Shown here: positions 1-8,678 of the stretch, one piece after another
How positions within the stretch are numbered: the stretch's first letter is position 1
How the letters are laid out: every line of letters starts with the position of its first letter
Assembly: GCA_035461305.1 (NCBI GenBank)
Contig: DATHVN010000106.1
Location: forward strand, 29,390-93,389
DNA: 64,000 nt
Origin: Euzebyales bacterium
GTDB lineage: Bacteria > Actinomycetota > Nitriliruptoria > Euzebyales > JAHELV01
Direction: 5' to 3'
Notes under the pieces: generated by a model
Told to the model about the DNA's origin: nothing
What the model saw: only the letters and a program-made list of their open reading frames with translations
Database searches by the model: none
Translations under genes and position numbers: made by a program

Positions 1-520
1 TCGACGTCAACAGGATCTCCCCAGCTCCCAGGCGGGCGGCCTCTGTCGCCCACGCCACGGCGTCCAGGTCGACCGGACGCCGGCCGCCATGGGTGGTGAC
101 CTCCCAGCCACCGTCGCGGCGGCGGGCGTCGACCGCCAGCACCACGCACTGCGAGCCGAAGGCGGCGGCAGCCTCGGCGACCAGTGCCGGCCGGGCGATC
201 GCCGCCGTGTTGAACGCGACCTTGTCGGCGCCGGCCAGCAGCAGGCGGCGTGCGTCGTCGACGCTGCGCACCCCACCGCCGACGGTCAGCGGGATGAACA
301 CCTGGTCAGCCGTGGCCCGCACCACGTCGTAGATGGTGTCGCGCGCGTCCGACGACGCCGTGATGTCGAGGAAGACCAGCTCGTCGGCGCCCTCGGCGTC
401 GTAGGTCGCGGCCAGCTCGACAGGGTCCCCCGCGTCACGCAGGTCCACGAAGTTGATGCCCTTGACGACCCGCCCGGCGGTGACGTCGAGGCAGGGGATG
501 ACGCGGACCGCCAGCGTCAT
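1..520 (-). CDS. hisF: Imidazole glycerol phosphate synthase cyclase subunit HisF (partial)
   Basis: Cyclase half of the HisFH enzyme. It uses ammonia from HisH to convert PRFAR to imidazole glycerol phosphate and AICAR in cytoplasmic histidine synthesis. The protein starts [16 protein letters not shown], which carries the catalytic Asp of the family, and later shows the phosphate-binding PLTVGGGV segment of the beta/alpha barrel. The ATG overlaps the hisA stop as ATGA, so it is translationally coupled to hisA. About 173 of an expected 255 codons are present. The 3' end lies beyond the left edge of the window. Confidence 0.96.
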   Translation of the reverse strand, partial: MTLAVRVIPCLDVTAGRVVKGINFVDLRDAGDPVELAATYDAEGADELVFLDITASSDARDTIYDVVRATADQVFIPLTVGGGVRSVDDARRLLLAGADKVAFNTAAIARPALVAEAAAAFGSQCVVLAVDARRRDGGWEVTTHGGRRPVDLDAVAWATEAARLGAGEILLTS

Positions 521-1251
521 GCCGGGTCCTCCACGAGGGCGAGCGCGTCGGCCACCGAGAAGCGGCCGGCGTACAGCGCCTTGCCGACGATCGCCTCGTC
601 GACCCGGGGATGCACCGCACGCAGCCGTTCGAGGTCGTCGAGCGAGCTCACGCCGCCGCTGGCCGTGACGTGCGCGGTGGTCCGGTCGGCGACCACGCCG
701 AGGCGCTCGAGGTTGGGCCCACCCAGCATCCCGTCGCGGGCGATGTCGGTGAACACGAAGCGGGGCACGCCCAGGTCCGTCAACCGGTCGAGCGCGGACC
801 ACAGGTCGCCGCCCTCCTCGGTCCACCCGCGCGCCCGCAACGTCGTGCCGTCGGCGTCCAGGCCGACGACAACGCGCTCGCCGAACTCGTCGAGCGCCGT
901 GGCGACGAAGGTGGGATCCTCCAGTGCCATCGTGCCGATGACCACCCGCGCTGCGCCATAGCCGATCGACCGCCGGATGTCCTCGAGGGTGCGGATGCCG
1001 CCGGACGCCTGCACCTGCGCTCCAGTCGCTTCACAGATGTCGGCGATCAGGTGGCGGTTGCGCGGGTCGCCTTCGAACGCCGCGTCGAGGTCGACGACGT
1101 GCAGCCAGTCGGAGCCCTGGTCGACCCAGCGCCGCGCCGCGGACACGGGGTCGTCGTCGTAGACGGTCTGTGCGTCAGCGCGCCCCTGGACGAGCCGGAC
1201 GGCACGGCCATCGCGGATGTCGACCGCCGGCAGCAGCCGCAGCCCACTCAT
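517..1251 (-). CDS. hisA: Phosphoribosyl isomerase HisA (possibly PriA-type)
   Basis: Isomerises ProFAR to PRFAR, the step before HisF/HisH. The 244-residue barrel starts [15 protein letters not shown] and contains the paired catalytic aspartates, one in AVDIRDG and one in [10 protein letters not shown]. In many actinobacteria this gene (priA) also serves tryptophan synthesis. That dual role cannot be decided from the sequence, and no trpF is visible here. The start was placed at the family N-terminus. Its ATG is the last ATGA of the 38-bp tandem repeat array that separates it from hisH. Confidence 0.95.
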   Translation of the reverse strand: MSGLRLLPAVDIRDGRAVRLVQGRADAQTVYDDDPVSAARRWVDQGSDWLHVVDLDAAFEGDPRNRHLIADICEATGAQVQASGGIRTLEDIRRSIGYGAARVVIGTMALEDPTFVATALDEFGERVVVGLDADGTTLRARGWTEEGGDLWSALDRLTDLGVPRFVFTDIARDGMLGGPNLERLGVVADRTTAHVTASGGVSSLDDLERLRAVHPRVDEAIVGKALYAGRFSVADALALVEDPA

Positions 1252-1477
1252 GACGTGTGCCCACCGCCGGCGCTGCATGAGGCACTCATGACGTGTGCCC
1301 ACCGCCGACGCTGCATGAGGCCCTCATGACGTGTGCCCACCGCCCACGCTGCATGAGGCCCTCATGACGTGTGCCCACCGCCCACGCGCTGCACGAGGCA
1401 CTCATGACGTGTGCCCACCGCCGACGCTGCACGAGGCCCTCATGACGTGTGCCCACCGCCCACGCGCCGTGAGGCAC
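1249..1477 (-). repeat. 38-bp tandem repeat array at the hisH-hisA junction, ATGA in each unit
   Basis: Five complete units (1249-1286, 1287-1324, 1325-1362, 1363-1402, 1403-1440) are followed by a partial sixth to about 1477. Units are 38 bp except the fourth, which is 40 bp; they differ by a few substitutions. Read on the minus strand, each unit begins at an ATGA and encodes a micro-ORF of the type MRASCSVGGGHTS followed by TGA. The micro-ORF is 42 nt including its stop and overlaps the next by 4 nt, which gives the 38-bp period. The 2-bp insertion in unit 4 fuses units into a 39-codon frame from 1405 to 1286. The hisH stop lies in the first ATGA and the hisA start in the last. Confidence 0.95.
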
Positions 1478-2159
1478 GCACCGAGGTGACCTCGGCGCCG
1501 GCGCGGCCGTCGGCCACCGCTGCGACCAGGTCGTGCAGCATCCGCGCGCCGACGTCCGACGACTTCTCCGGGTGGAACTGCAGCCCAAGTGCCGGCCCCG
1601 TGCGAACCACACACGGGAACCCGGGGCCGTAGTCGCAAACGGCGACCACATGGGCGTCGTCGGCAGGGTCGGCGTAGTAGCTGTGGGTGAAGTAGCATCG
1701 CCGGCCGTCGAGGCCCGCGACGGCCGGGTCGTCGCGGACGACCCGCACGACGTCCCAGCCCATGTGCGGCACGACGACATCGCCCGGCAGCCGCCGGACG
1801 TGGCCGGGCAGCATGGCGAGCCCCTCAGCCCCGGGGTCCTCGTCGCTGCCCGCATAGAGGATCTGCATGCCGACGCAGATGCCCAGCAGCGGGCGCCCCT
1901 CGGCGAGCCGCCGCCGCACCAGGTCCTCGAATCCGGCCTCGCGGAAGTGGCGGACGCACTGGCCGAAGTGGCCCACGCCTGGCACGACCAGCAGGTCGGC
2001 CGCTGCGGCCTCGTCGCCGTCCCCGGTGATGAACGCCTGCGCACCGGCACGCAGCAGCGCCCGCTGTGCCGACCGCACGTTGCCGGCCTCGTAGTTGAGG
2101 ACCGCGGCGGTGACCACGGTCCGGTCATGTGACCTACCGTTGGCGCTGCTTGAGGTCAC
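1440..2159 (-). CDS. hisH: Imidazole glycerol phosphate synthase glutaminase subunit HisH
   Basis: Class I glutamine amidotransferase that delivers ammonia to HisF. The 239-residue protein shows the nucleophile elbow GICVGMQ and the catalytic His in LQFHPEKS. The GTG start overlaps the hisB stop as GTGA, which supports the start despite a short N-terminal extension before VVTAAVLNYEAGN. The C-terminal residues RRVGGGHTS are encoded by the 38-bp repeat. The native C-terminus has therefore been extended into, or was the source of, the amplified unit. The stop codon overlaps the first repeat ATG. Confidence 0.94.
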   Translation of the reverse strand: MTSSSANGRSHDRTVVTAAVLNYEAGNVRSAQRALLRAGAQAFITGDGDEAAAADLLVVPGVGHFGQCVRHFREAGFEDLVRRRLAEGRPLLGICVGMQILYAGSDEDPGAEGLAMLPGHVRRLPGDVVVPHMGWDVVRVVRDDPAVAGLDGRRCYFTHSYYADPADDAHVVAVCDYGPGFPCVVRTGPALGLQFHPEKSSDVGARMLHDLVAAVADGRAGAEVTSVRASRRVGGGHTS

Positions 2160-2737
2160 AGCACCCCCTTCGTCGACGGCACGCCGGCCCCGGTCACGGC
2201 GGCGGCCCGGCGCAACGCGACGGCGACCGCCTTGAACACCGCCTCCTGGATGTGGTGGCTGTTGTCACCCGCGAGCTTCGTGACGTGCAGCGTGATCCGC
2301 GCATGGGCGACCAGCGCCTCGAAGAAGTGCCTGGTCAGCGACGTCTCGTAGGTGCCGATCAGCTCGACCGGCGTCGTGGCCTCGTAGACGAGGTACGGAC
2401 GTCCCGACAGGTCGACCGCGACGCGGACGAGCGCCTCGTCGATCGGGACGATCGCGTCGCCGAACCGCTCGATGCCGGCCTTGTCGCCCAGCGCCTCGGC
2501 GATGGCCACGCCGAGCGCGATGCCGGCGTCCTCGACGGTGTGGTGCGCGTCGACCTCGAGGTCGCCCTCCGCCGTGACGTCCAGGTCGAACCGGCCGTGC
2601 CGGCCGAGCTGGGCGAGCATGTGGTCGAAGAACGGCACGCCTGTCCGCACGGTCGTGGCGCCGGTACCATTGAGGTCGAGGTCCACCTGGACGTCGGTCT
2701 CACCGGTCTTGCGGTTGATGGATGCGGTGCGGCTCAC
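2156..2737 (-). CDS. hisB: Imidazoleglycerol-phosphate dehydratase HisB
   Basis: Dehydrates imidazole glycerol phosphate to imidazole acetol phosphate. At 193 residues it is the usual monofunctional length and lacks the histidinol-phosphatase domain of the E. coli fusion. The metal-binding motif DAHHTVEDAGIALG and the later GDNSHHIQEAVFKA are both present. It starts at GTG 2737 and is followed by hisH with a 4-base overlap. It is the first gene of the hisB-H-A-F block and is separated from hisC by a gene on the opposite strand. Confidence 0.95.
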   Translation of the reverse strand: MSRTASINRKTGETDVQVDLDLNGTGATTVRTGVPFFDHMLAQLGRHGRFDLDVTAEGDLEVDAHHTVEDAGIALGVAIAEALGDKAGIERFGDAIVPIDEALVRVAVDLSGRPYLVYEATTPVELIGTYETSLTRHFFEALVAHARITLHVTKLAGDNSHHIQEAVFKAVAVALRRAAAVTGAGVPSTKGVL

Positions 2738-2802
2738 GGTCAGCAGTCCTTACCGTCGATGTCGTCGACAGCGTAGGCGAAACGGGGGGCGGTGCAGTAG
2801 CC

Positions 2803-3504
2803 ATGAGCGTGGACACCGAGTGGACGCGCCCGGAGCGGAAACAACCGATCGGCGCGCGACCGGCGCCGCGGCGTGGTGGGCTCGGACGGTGGCTGCTCAT
2901 GACCGGCGTGGTGATGCTCAGCGTCGTGCTGTTCGCGCTGCTGCTGCTCGGGCGGCTCGTGTCCGGCTTCGACCCGTTCGACCGCACGACGGTGGACCGG
3001 ACCCAACCCGCGGTGCTGCTCGCCCTGCAGGACCTCGCGCAGTACCACGCCGCGACCGGTGAGTTCCAGGTGATCGTCGACACCGAGGACACGGTGCGCA
3101 ACCTGCCGCGCCAGATCGCCGGCGAGCGCACGTTGTTCGTCGCGATGGGCACCGTCGACGCGGCGGTGGACTTCTCGGACCTCGACGAGCAGGCCGTGAC
3201 GGTCGACGAGGCGCGCCGGCGGGCCGCGATCCGCCTGCCCGGCGCCGAGCTGACCGAGGCGACCGTGGACCCGGACCGCAGCTACGTGTTCAGCAGGGAG
3301 CGCGGGCTGCTGGACCGCCTGGCGGGGCTGTTCACCGACACACCGACCAACGATCAGCCGCTGTACCAGATCGCCGAGCGCCGGCTGGAGCGTGCCGCGC
3401 AGGACAGCGGCCTGGTCGACCTGGCCAACCGCAACACCGAGGCGATGCTGCGCAGCCTGCTGAGGTCGCTCGGCTTCACCGACGTGACGGTCACGTTCGA
3501 CTGA
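2803..3504 (+). CDS. DUF4230 membrane-anchored protein
   Basis: A 233-residue protein with one N-terminal membrane helix (about residues 30-52, rich in Leu and Val) followed by an extracytoplasmic domain. The segments QYHAATGEFQVIVD, GERTLFVAMGTVDAAVDF and the conserved LPGAELTEATVDP match my memory of the DUF4230 family, whose function is unknown. The ATG at 2803 was chosen just upstream of the basic pre-helix region. It is oriented opposite to its neighbours and splits the his genes into two blocks. It ends convergently with hisC, and no obvious hairpin terminator lies between them. Confidence 0.8.
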   Translation: MSVDTEWTRPERKQPIGARPAPRRGGLGRWLLMTGVVMLSVVLFALLLLGRLVSGFDPFDRTTVDRTQPAVLLALQDLAQYHAATGEFQVIVDTEDTVRNLPRQIAGERTLFVAMGTVDAAVDFSDLDEQAVTVDEARRRAAIRLPGAELTEATVDPDRSYVFSRERGLLDRLAGLFTDTPTNDQPLYQIAERRLERAAQDSGLVDLANRNTEAMLRSLLRSLGFTDVTVTFD

Positions 3505-3566
3505 CCCTCCGGGGTCCCGACCACGCTCGACGGCTGCGTCGCTGGGCTCGCAGGTCCGTCGCGACG

Positions 3567-4643
3567 TCAGCGCAGGTCGCGCAACGCGGTCAGCAGCGCC
3601 TCGTGCTCGGCGCGCGTGCCGACGGTGATCCGCACGCAGTTGGCCAGTCCGGGCACCGACGAGAAGTCACGTACCAGCACGTCGCGCGCGAGCAGCCGCT
3701 CGAACAACGACCTCTCCGTGCCGCGAACCAGGACGAAGTTGCCGTGCGAGGGATGCGGGGTCAGCCCAGGGAGGGCGGCGAGCTGCCCGGTCAGCCACGC
3801 GCGCTCGGCGACGATCTCGGCGATGTGCGCGGTCATCGCCTCTTCGAGGTCGAGCGCGACCAGCCCGGCCACCTGTGTGATGGCGTCGAGGTGGTAGGGC
3901 AGCCGCACCTTGCGCACGTCGTCGATCACCCAGTCCGGCGCCAGCAGGTACCCCAGCCGCAGACCCGCCAGCCGCCACGCCTTGGAGAACGTGCGGCACA
4001 CGACCAGGCGGTCGAGCTCGTCGAGCAGGGCCACGGCGCTCGCACCATCGGCCGCGAACTCGATGTAGGCTTCGTCGACGACGACCAGCGCCTCGCTGGC
4101 GTCGTGCAGTGCCCGGACGACGTCATGTGACACCAGCGTCCCGGCGGGATTGTGGGGACTGGCGACGCAGATCAGATGGGCGCCCGACCGCTTCGCGGCC
4201 TCGGTCGCGGTGACGGTGTCCAACGTGAACCGGTCGTCGAGCGGCACCTCGGCGACCTCCGTCGACGCCGCGCGGGCGATCAGCGGGTGCGCCGAGTAGC
4301 CGGGCGACGCCAGCAGCAGGCGTCGGCCGGGCCCCCCGTAGGCCTGGAACAGCTGCAGCAGGATCTCGTTGGAGCCCGCGGCTGCCCACATCTGCGCGGG
4401 CGGCACGCAGAACCGCGCCGCGAGCGCGGCACGCAGGTCGGCGACCGTGCGGTCGGGGTAGCGCTGCAGCTGGAGGCCGTGCAGCCTGCGGGCGAGCTCG
4501 TCGAAGAACGCGGGCGGCGGTGGGTAGGGCGTCTCATTGGTGTTCAGGCGCACGGCGACGTCCATCTGCGGTGCGCCGTACGGCGTGACGCCGATGAGGT
4601 CGTCGCGGACAGGGACGCGTCCGACGACTCCGCCGTCAGCCAT
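3567..4643 (-). CDS. hisC: Histidinol-phosphate aminotransferase HisC
   Basis: PLP-dependent fold-type I aminotransferase that converts imidazole acetol phosphate to histidinol phosphate. The 358-residue protein has the N-terminal LNTNETPYPPPP substrate loop, AGSNEILLQLF, and the PLP-lysine motif RTFSKAWRLAGLRLGY. The ATG at 4643 overlaps the end of hisD by 8 bases; a GTG 12 bases further upstream is an alternative. It follows hisD and is likely cotranscribed with it. Confidence 0.95.
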   Translation of the reverse strand: MADGGVVGRVPVRDDLIGVTPYGAPQMDVAVRLNTNETPYPPPPAFFDELARRLHGLQLQRYPDRTVADLRAALAARFCVPPAQMWAAAGSNEILLQLFQAYGGPGRRLLLASPGYSAHPLIARAASTEVAEVPLDDRFTLDTVTATEAAKRSGAHLICVASPHNPAGTLVSHDVVRALHDASEALVVVDEAYIEFAADGASAVALLDELDRLVVCRTFSKAWRLAGLRLGYLLAPDWVIDDVRKVRLPYHLDAITQVAGLVALDLEEAMTAHIAEIVAERAWLTGQLAALPGLTPHPSHGNFVLVRGTERSLFERLLARDVLVRDFSSVPGLANCVRITVGTRAEHEALLTALRDLR

Positions 4644-5982
4644 CGTCGGCACCACCGCCGGCGGCCGTCACCCGCTCCGCCGTCGGGTCGGCCCCATCGG
4701 TCAGCCGGGCGCGCACCGCGGCGGCATGCGCGGGAAGGTCCTCCGCCGCGGCCAGCGCATCGATGACGGGCAGCAGGTCGGCCAGCGCGTCGCGTCCGTA
4801 CTCGACCCAGTTGACCGGCACGACGAAGTCCCCGGTCGACAGGCCCCCGCTGAAGCGCGCCGTGCCACCGGTGGGCAGCGTGTGGTTGGGCCCCGCACAG
4901 TAGTCGCCGAGCGCCACAGGGGTGTCGCGTCCGACGAAGATCGCGCCAGCGGCGCGGACGCGGGCGGCGACGGCCGGCGCGTCGGCCGTCTGGACCTCCA
5001 GGTGCTCGGCGGCGAACGCGTCGGCTGCGGCGACGGCCTGGTCCAGGTCTCGGACGAGCAGCGCCACGCCCCCGTCGCGCAGCGCCGCGCGCACCCGGTC
5101 AGCGTGGCGGGTGCGGCTGACCTCGACCTCCAGCGCCCGCTCGGTCCGGTCGATCAGGTCGGGGTCGGGCGTGATGAGCAGGCACACCGCGCGGGGGTCG
5201 TGCTCCGCCTGGGCCACGAGGTCGCATGCCAGCAGACGTGGGTCCGCCGTGTCGTCGGCGATGATCGCGACCTCGGTCGTGCCGGCCTGCGAGTCGATGC
5301 CACATGCGCCGGCGGCCGAGACCTGCATCTTCGCCTCGGCGACATACGCGTTGCCGGGTCCGACCACCTTGTCGCACCGGGGGACGGTCTCGGTGCCGTA
5401 CGCCATGGCGGCGATGGCCTGTGCACCACCGATCCGCAGTACCCGGTCCGCTCCGGTGAGCTCGGCTGCGGCGAGGATGGTCGGGTTGACGGTGCCGTCC
5501 GGACCGGGCGGCGTGCACACCACCACCTCGTCGACACCTGCGACGCGGGCGGGCACGACCGTCATGAGCACCGTGGACGGGTACGCACCCAGGCCGCCCG
5601 GCACGTACACGCCGACCCGATGCAACGGCCGGAAGACCACGCCGAGCCGGGCGCCATCGTGGTCGGCGTACCAGTCGGCGGGCAGCGCCCGCTCGTGGAA
5701 CCAACGGACGCGGTCGGCTGCGCGCTCCAGCGCCTCCCGGAGCTGGGGATCGAGGTCCGCAAGGGCCGCGGCACGCTCGCCGGCGGGAGTCTCCCATCGG
5801 TTACCGTGCCAGCCGTCGAACCGCGCCGTCAGGTCGCCGACGGCCGCATCACCGCGTTCGCGTACCGCGGCGATCGTGTCGGCGACGCTGTCACGGACCC
5901 GGGTCACCGCGACCTCGTCGGGGCTGCGGACGACGTCCATCAGGTCGCCGCGCTCGCCGGTCACATCCGCTCGCGTCAACAT
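4636..5982 (-). CDS. hisD: Histidinol dehydrogenase HisD
   Basis: Zn- and NAD-dependent four-electron oxidation of histidinol to histidine. The 448-residue protein shows GGLGAYPSTVLMT, the catalytic region VAQAEHDPRA, and the zinc-ligand segment GPNHTLPTGGTARFSGGLS. The start at MLTRADVTGERG is family-like. The open frame extends further upstream, but that extension resembles no HisD. It is the first gene of the hisDC block and diverges from the LON-domain gene. Confidence 0.95.
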   Translation of the reverse strand: MLTRADVTGERGDLMDVVRSPDEVAVTRVRDSVADTIAAVRERGDAAVGDLTARFDGWHGNRWETPAGERAAALADLDPQLREALERAADRVRWFHERALPADWYADHDGARLGVVFRPLHRVGVYVPGGLGAYPSTVLMTVVPARVAGVDEVVVCTPPGPDGTVNPTILAAAELTGADRVLRIGGAQAIAAMAYGTETVPRCDKVVGPGNAYVAEAKMQVSAAGACGIDSQAGTTEVAIIADDTADPRLLACDLVAQAEHDPRAVCLLITPDPDLIDRTERALEVEVSRTRHADRVRAALRDGGVALLVRDLDQAVAAADAFAAEHLEVQTADAPAVAARVRAAGAIFVGRDTPVALGDYCAGPNHTLPTGGTARFSGGLSTGDFVVPVNWVEYGRDALADLLPVIDALAAAEDLPAHAAAVRARLTDGADPTAERVTAAGGGADDG

Positions 5983-6075
5983 CACCGTCGAAAGCCTAGC
6001 GCCCGTGGCGGCGAGGACGCGCTCGACCACGTAGCCTTTCACCATGGCGAAACCACGTTGTGCGGGAGGGACGCG

Positions 6076-6723
6076 GTGAGCCGCGTGCTCCCCCTGTTCC
6101 CCCTGCACGTCGTGCTGTTCCCTGGTCGCCCCCTCCCACTGCACATCTTCGAGCCGCGGTACCGCGAGCTCCTCGATGACTCCCTGGCCGGCGACCGCCG
6201 CTTCGGCGTCATCGCGCTGCGCTATGGCCGGGCGGAGGCGGGTGGCGCGCACGTCTACGACGTCGGCACGGTCGCCGAGATCGTCCGCGTCGAACGGCTC
6301 GACGACGGCCGCTCCAACATCGTCACCCGTGGCGCCGAGCGCTTCCGCATCAGGCGGCTGCTGCGGGACGGCTCGTACCTGCGCGCCGAGGTCGACATGC
6401 TCGCCGAGCAGCCGGCCGACGCCACGGTGGCACCGCTCGTGGCGGCGCTGCGCGCCCAGCTCGAGCTGTACCTGCAGGCGATCGGCGCGGGCGAGCAGCT
6501 CGCCGGGCGTCTACCGTCCAAGCCCGCAGCGCTGGCGTGGCTGGCGGCATGCGCGGCGGAGCTGCACCTGTCCGAGCAGCAAGAGCTGCTCGAGATCGAC
6601 TCGCTGGCCGAGCGCCTCCGCGCCACCATGACGTTCCTGCGCCGCGAGCACAGCCTGCTGCGCCGGCTGGGACACGTCACGGTGATGCGCCCGCAGGGCC
6701 CGGCCGGAGCCACGCTCAACTGA
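6076..6723 (+). CDS. LON substrate-binding-domain protein
   Basis: A 215-residue protein consisting of the N-terminal domain of Lon protease without ATPase or protease parts. Characteristic segments are LPLFPLHVVLFPGRPLPLH, IFEPRYREL and EIVRVERLDDGRSNI. A helical C-terminal half follows (about residues 120-200). The GTG start has a strong GGGAGGG ribosome-binding site 6-12 bases upstream. A possible 11-codon upstream frame (6044-6079, MAKPRCAGGTR) ends in a TGA overlapping this GTG. The family's role is not well defined. Confidence 0.85.
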   Translation: MSRVLPLFPLHVVLFPGRPLPLHIFEPRYRELLDDSLAGDRRFGVIALRYGRAEAGGAHVYDVGTVAEIVRVERLDDGRSNIVTRGAERFRIRRLLRDGSYLRAEVDMLAEQPADATVAPLVAALRAQLELYLQAIGAGEQLAGRLPSKPAALAWLAACAAELHLSEQQELLEIDSLAERLRATMTFLRREHSLLRRLGHVTVMRPQGPAGATLN

Positions 6724-6808
6724 CGACCGGCGACACTGTGGGTCGCTTCGATCTGGGAGGTGGGCGTCGGTTCGCCTGGCGTGTGGTGCGGCGGTACCGT
6801 CTGTGCCC

Positions 6809-7771
6809 ATGACCCTCGCCACGATCCCACCCCCGCCGGGCCAGCTGATCACGGTCGGTCCGCTGTCGATCCACTACTACGGCGTGGTGATCGGCATCGG
6901 CGCGCTGCTGGCGATCGCGGTCGGTCGCCGGCGCTGGGCGGCGCTGGGTGGTGACCCCGACCTCGTCGACCGCGTGGGCCTCGTCGCGGTGCTCGCCGGG
7001 CTGCTCGGCGGGCGGACCGGCTACGTCATCACCCACCTGGACCGCTTCGCCGACCGGCCATGGGCTGTCCTGTTCCTGTGGGAGGGCGGCCTGGCCATCT
7101 TCGGGGGGCTGACGGTCGGCATCCTGGTCGGCATCTGGCAGGCGCGTCGGCTGGGCATGCCCGTGCCCGCCGCCGTCGACGCGATCATCCCCGGCCTGCC
7201 GCTCGCGCAGGCGATCGGTCGCTGGGGCAACTACTTCAACCAGGAGCTGTACGGCACGCCCACCGACCTGCCCTGGGCGCTGGAGGTCGATCCGTCGCGA
7301 CGCGTCGAGCCGTACACCGAGTTCGCGACGTTCCACCCAACGTTCCTGTACGAGTCGTTGCTGGACCTCCTGCTGTTCGCCGTGCTGCTGTGGCTCGGCG
7401 CCAGGCGGCGCCTGCGGCAGGGCTCGCTGATCTTCGTCTACCTCGCGGGCTACGGGTTCATCCGCTTCTGCGTCGAGCTGCTGCGCACCGACACGACCTT
7501 TCGCCTCCTAGGGCTGTCGCGGAACAACTGGATCGCACTGGCGGTCTTCCTCGGTGGCCTGGCGGGCCTGTGGTGGTGGCAGCGGCGTGGTCCCGACCGC
7601 CTGGTCGGCACGCCCATCGAGGACACCGACGCCGACGACGCCGCTGTCCCCTCGACCACCGGCGACGATGCCGCGGCGGGACCGGATGAGGGGGCCGATG
7701 CTTCCGCTCCCCCGCCGGTACGAGGCGACGCCGAGGACGTACGGTCTCCGAGCTCGCGCGCCGGCCAGTGA
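6809..7771 (+). CDS. lgt: Prolipoprotein diacylglyceryl transferase Lgt
   Basis: Integral membrane enzyme that adds diacylglycerol to the lipobox Cys of prolipoproteins, acting before LspA (18.3-19.0 kb). The 320-residue protein has about seven hydrophobic segments. It carries the family signature region IGRWGNYFNQELYGTPTDLP and the downstream FHPTFLYESLLDLLLF. A C-terminal tail of about 50 residues is acidic, polar and probably disordered. A GTG 6 bases upstream is an alternative start. The stop overlaps the tag start as GTGA. Confidence 0.94.
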   Translation: MTLATIPPPPGQLITVGPLSIHYYGVVIGIGALLAIAVGRRRWAALGGDPDLVDRVGLVAVLAGLLGGRTGYVITHLDRFADRPWAVLFLWEGGLAIFGGLTVGILVGIWQARRLGMPVPAAVDAIIPGLPLAQAIGRWGNYFNQELYGTPTDLPWALEVDPSRRVEPYTEFATFHPTFLYESLLDLLLFAVLLWLGARRRLRQGSLIFVYLAGYGFIRFCVELLRTDTTFRLLGLSRNNWIALAVFLGGLAGLWWWQRRGPDRLVGTPIEDTDADDAAVPSTTGDDAAAGPDEGADASAPPPVRGDAEDVRSPSSRAGQ

Positions 7772-8370
7772 TCGGTCTGACGACGGGTGACGACGGCGTC
7801 ACACGCTGCGCGTGGGCGCACGGCACCGCGCTGTACGAGCGCTACCACGACGAGGAATGGGGACGGCCTGTCCGCGACGACCGGCGCCTGTTCGAGCGCA
7901 TCACGCTCGAGGCGTTCCAGTCCGGCCTGTCCTGGCTGATCATCCTCCGTAAGCGGCCCGCGTTCCGGGAGGCGTTCGCCGACTTCGACATCGCCGCGGT
8001 GGCCGAGTTCGACGACGATGATCGCGCTCGCCTGATGTCCGATGCTCGGATCGTGCGCAACCAGGCGAAGATCAATGCGACCGTGAGCAACGCGGTCGCC
8101 GCGATGGAGCTGCGTGAACGCGGTGGGTCCCTCGTGGACCTGCTGTGGTCATTCGCACCGTCGGATCCGGGTCCGGCGCCGTCGTCGTTCGATCAGGTGC
8201 CGGCGTCCACCGACGAGTCCGGGGCCATGGCCGCGGCGCTCAAGCAGCGCGGCTTCCGCTTCGTGGGCCCGACGACCTGCTATGCCCTCATGCAGGCCGC
8301 CGGGATGGTCAACGACCACCTCCTCGGCTGTGAGGCTGGAGACGCGCTCCGCAGCGAAGTACCCGTCTGA
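7768..8370 (+). CDS. tag: DNA-3-methyladenine glycosylase I (Tag)
   Basis: Base-excision repair enzyme removing 3-methyladenine. The 200-residue protein has the Tag N-terminal motif RCAWAHGTALYERYHDEEWG, then LFERITLEAFQSGLSW, ILRKRPAFREAF, and the C-terminal FVGPTTCYALMQAAGMVNDH. It starts at a GTG that overlaps the lgt stop by 4 bases. The C-terminal coding segment at 8305-8333 recurs imperfectly downstream at 8679-8707. Confidence 0.95.
   Translation: MIGLTTGDDGVTRCAWAHGTALYERYHDEEWGRPVRDDRRLFERITLEAFQSGLSWLIILRKRPAFREAFADFDIAAVAEFDDDDRARLMSDARIVRNQAKINATVSNAVAAMELRERGGSLVDLLWSFAPSDPGPAPSSFDQVPASTDESGAMAAALKQRGFRFVGPTTCYALMQAAGMVNDHLLGCEAGDALRSEVPV
8305..8333 (+). repeat. Direct repeat copy 1, inside the tag 3' end
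   Basis: A 29-bp segment encoding the MVNDHLLGCE region of Tag. It matches 8679-8707 at 27 of 29 positions in the same orientation. The two copies flank an integrase remnant, so they could be the remains of attachment-site copies or of a partial tag duplication. Confidence 0.7.
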
Positions 8371-8448
8371 CCAGCACGAACGCCGACAAAGCACTACCCC
8401 GCCGAGGCGCGCGCGGCGCGAATCGCGCACACATGGCGTACGCGCGGA

Positions 8449-8636
8449 CGATTCGCTCACAACCACCCCGGATGATGTCAGTGACCCGCGTTGCGGCCTC
8501 GGCGTCCATGCCTGGTATGAGTGACCGTCGACGTCGAGGGTCACCGTCGTGTTCGCGTGCCCGAGACGTCGGACACGACCTTGCCGGTACCCCGGCGCGC
8601 AGCGAGATCATCGCGTAGCTGTGACGCAACCCGCTG
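8449..8636 (-). pseudogene. Tyrosine recombinase/integrase C-terminal remnant, frameshifted
   Basis: On the minus strand the pieces LRHSYAMISLRAGVPA, LGHANTTVTLDVDGH and IPGMDAEAATRVTDIIRG follow one another in different frames. Together they match the C-terminal catalytic end of phage-type tyrosine integrases (RHxxA box, LGH box, then the tyrosine box). At least two to three frameshifts separate them. The expected catalytic Tyr in LDxYxH is Asp. Nothing of the N-terminal or core-binding domains is recognisable upstream. It is a dead fragment, probably all that remains of an integrated element. Confidence 0.75.
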
Positions 8637-8678
8637 GTCTTCTCCCTAGACGCCGTCGTGCCGCCTCGTGGCGAGTGG

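Noticed and set aside
1249..1477. CRISPR-like regularly spaced repeat
   Set aside because: Units are directly contiguous without variable spacers, and the period is explained by overlapping ATGA micro-frames. No cas genes are nearby.
4537..6075. In-frame upstream extension of the LON-domain protein by about 500 codons
   Set aside because: The extension is antisense to hisC and hisD. The LON N-terminus and a GGGAGGG site place the start at 6076.
8371..8448. Possible extension of the integrase remnant toward tag
   Set aside because: Open sequence continues, but nothing beyond the DIIRGG segment resembles integrase or any other family.
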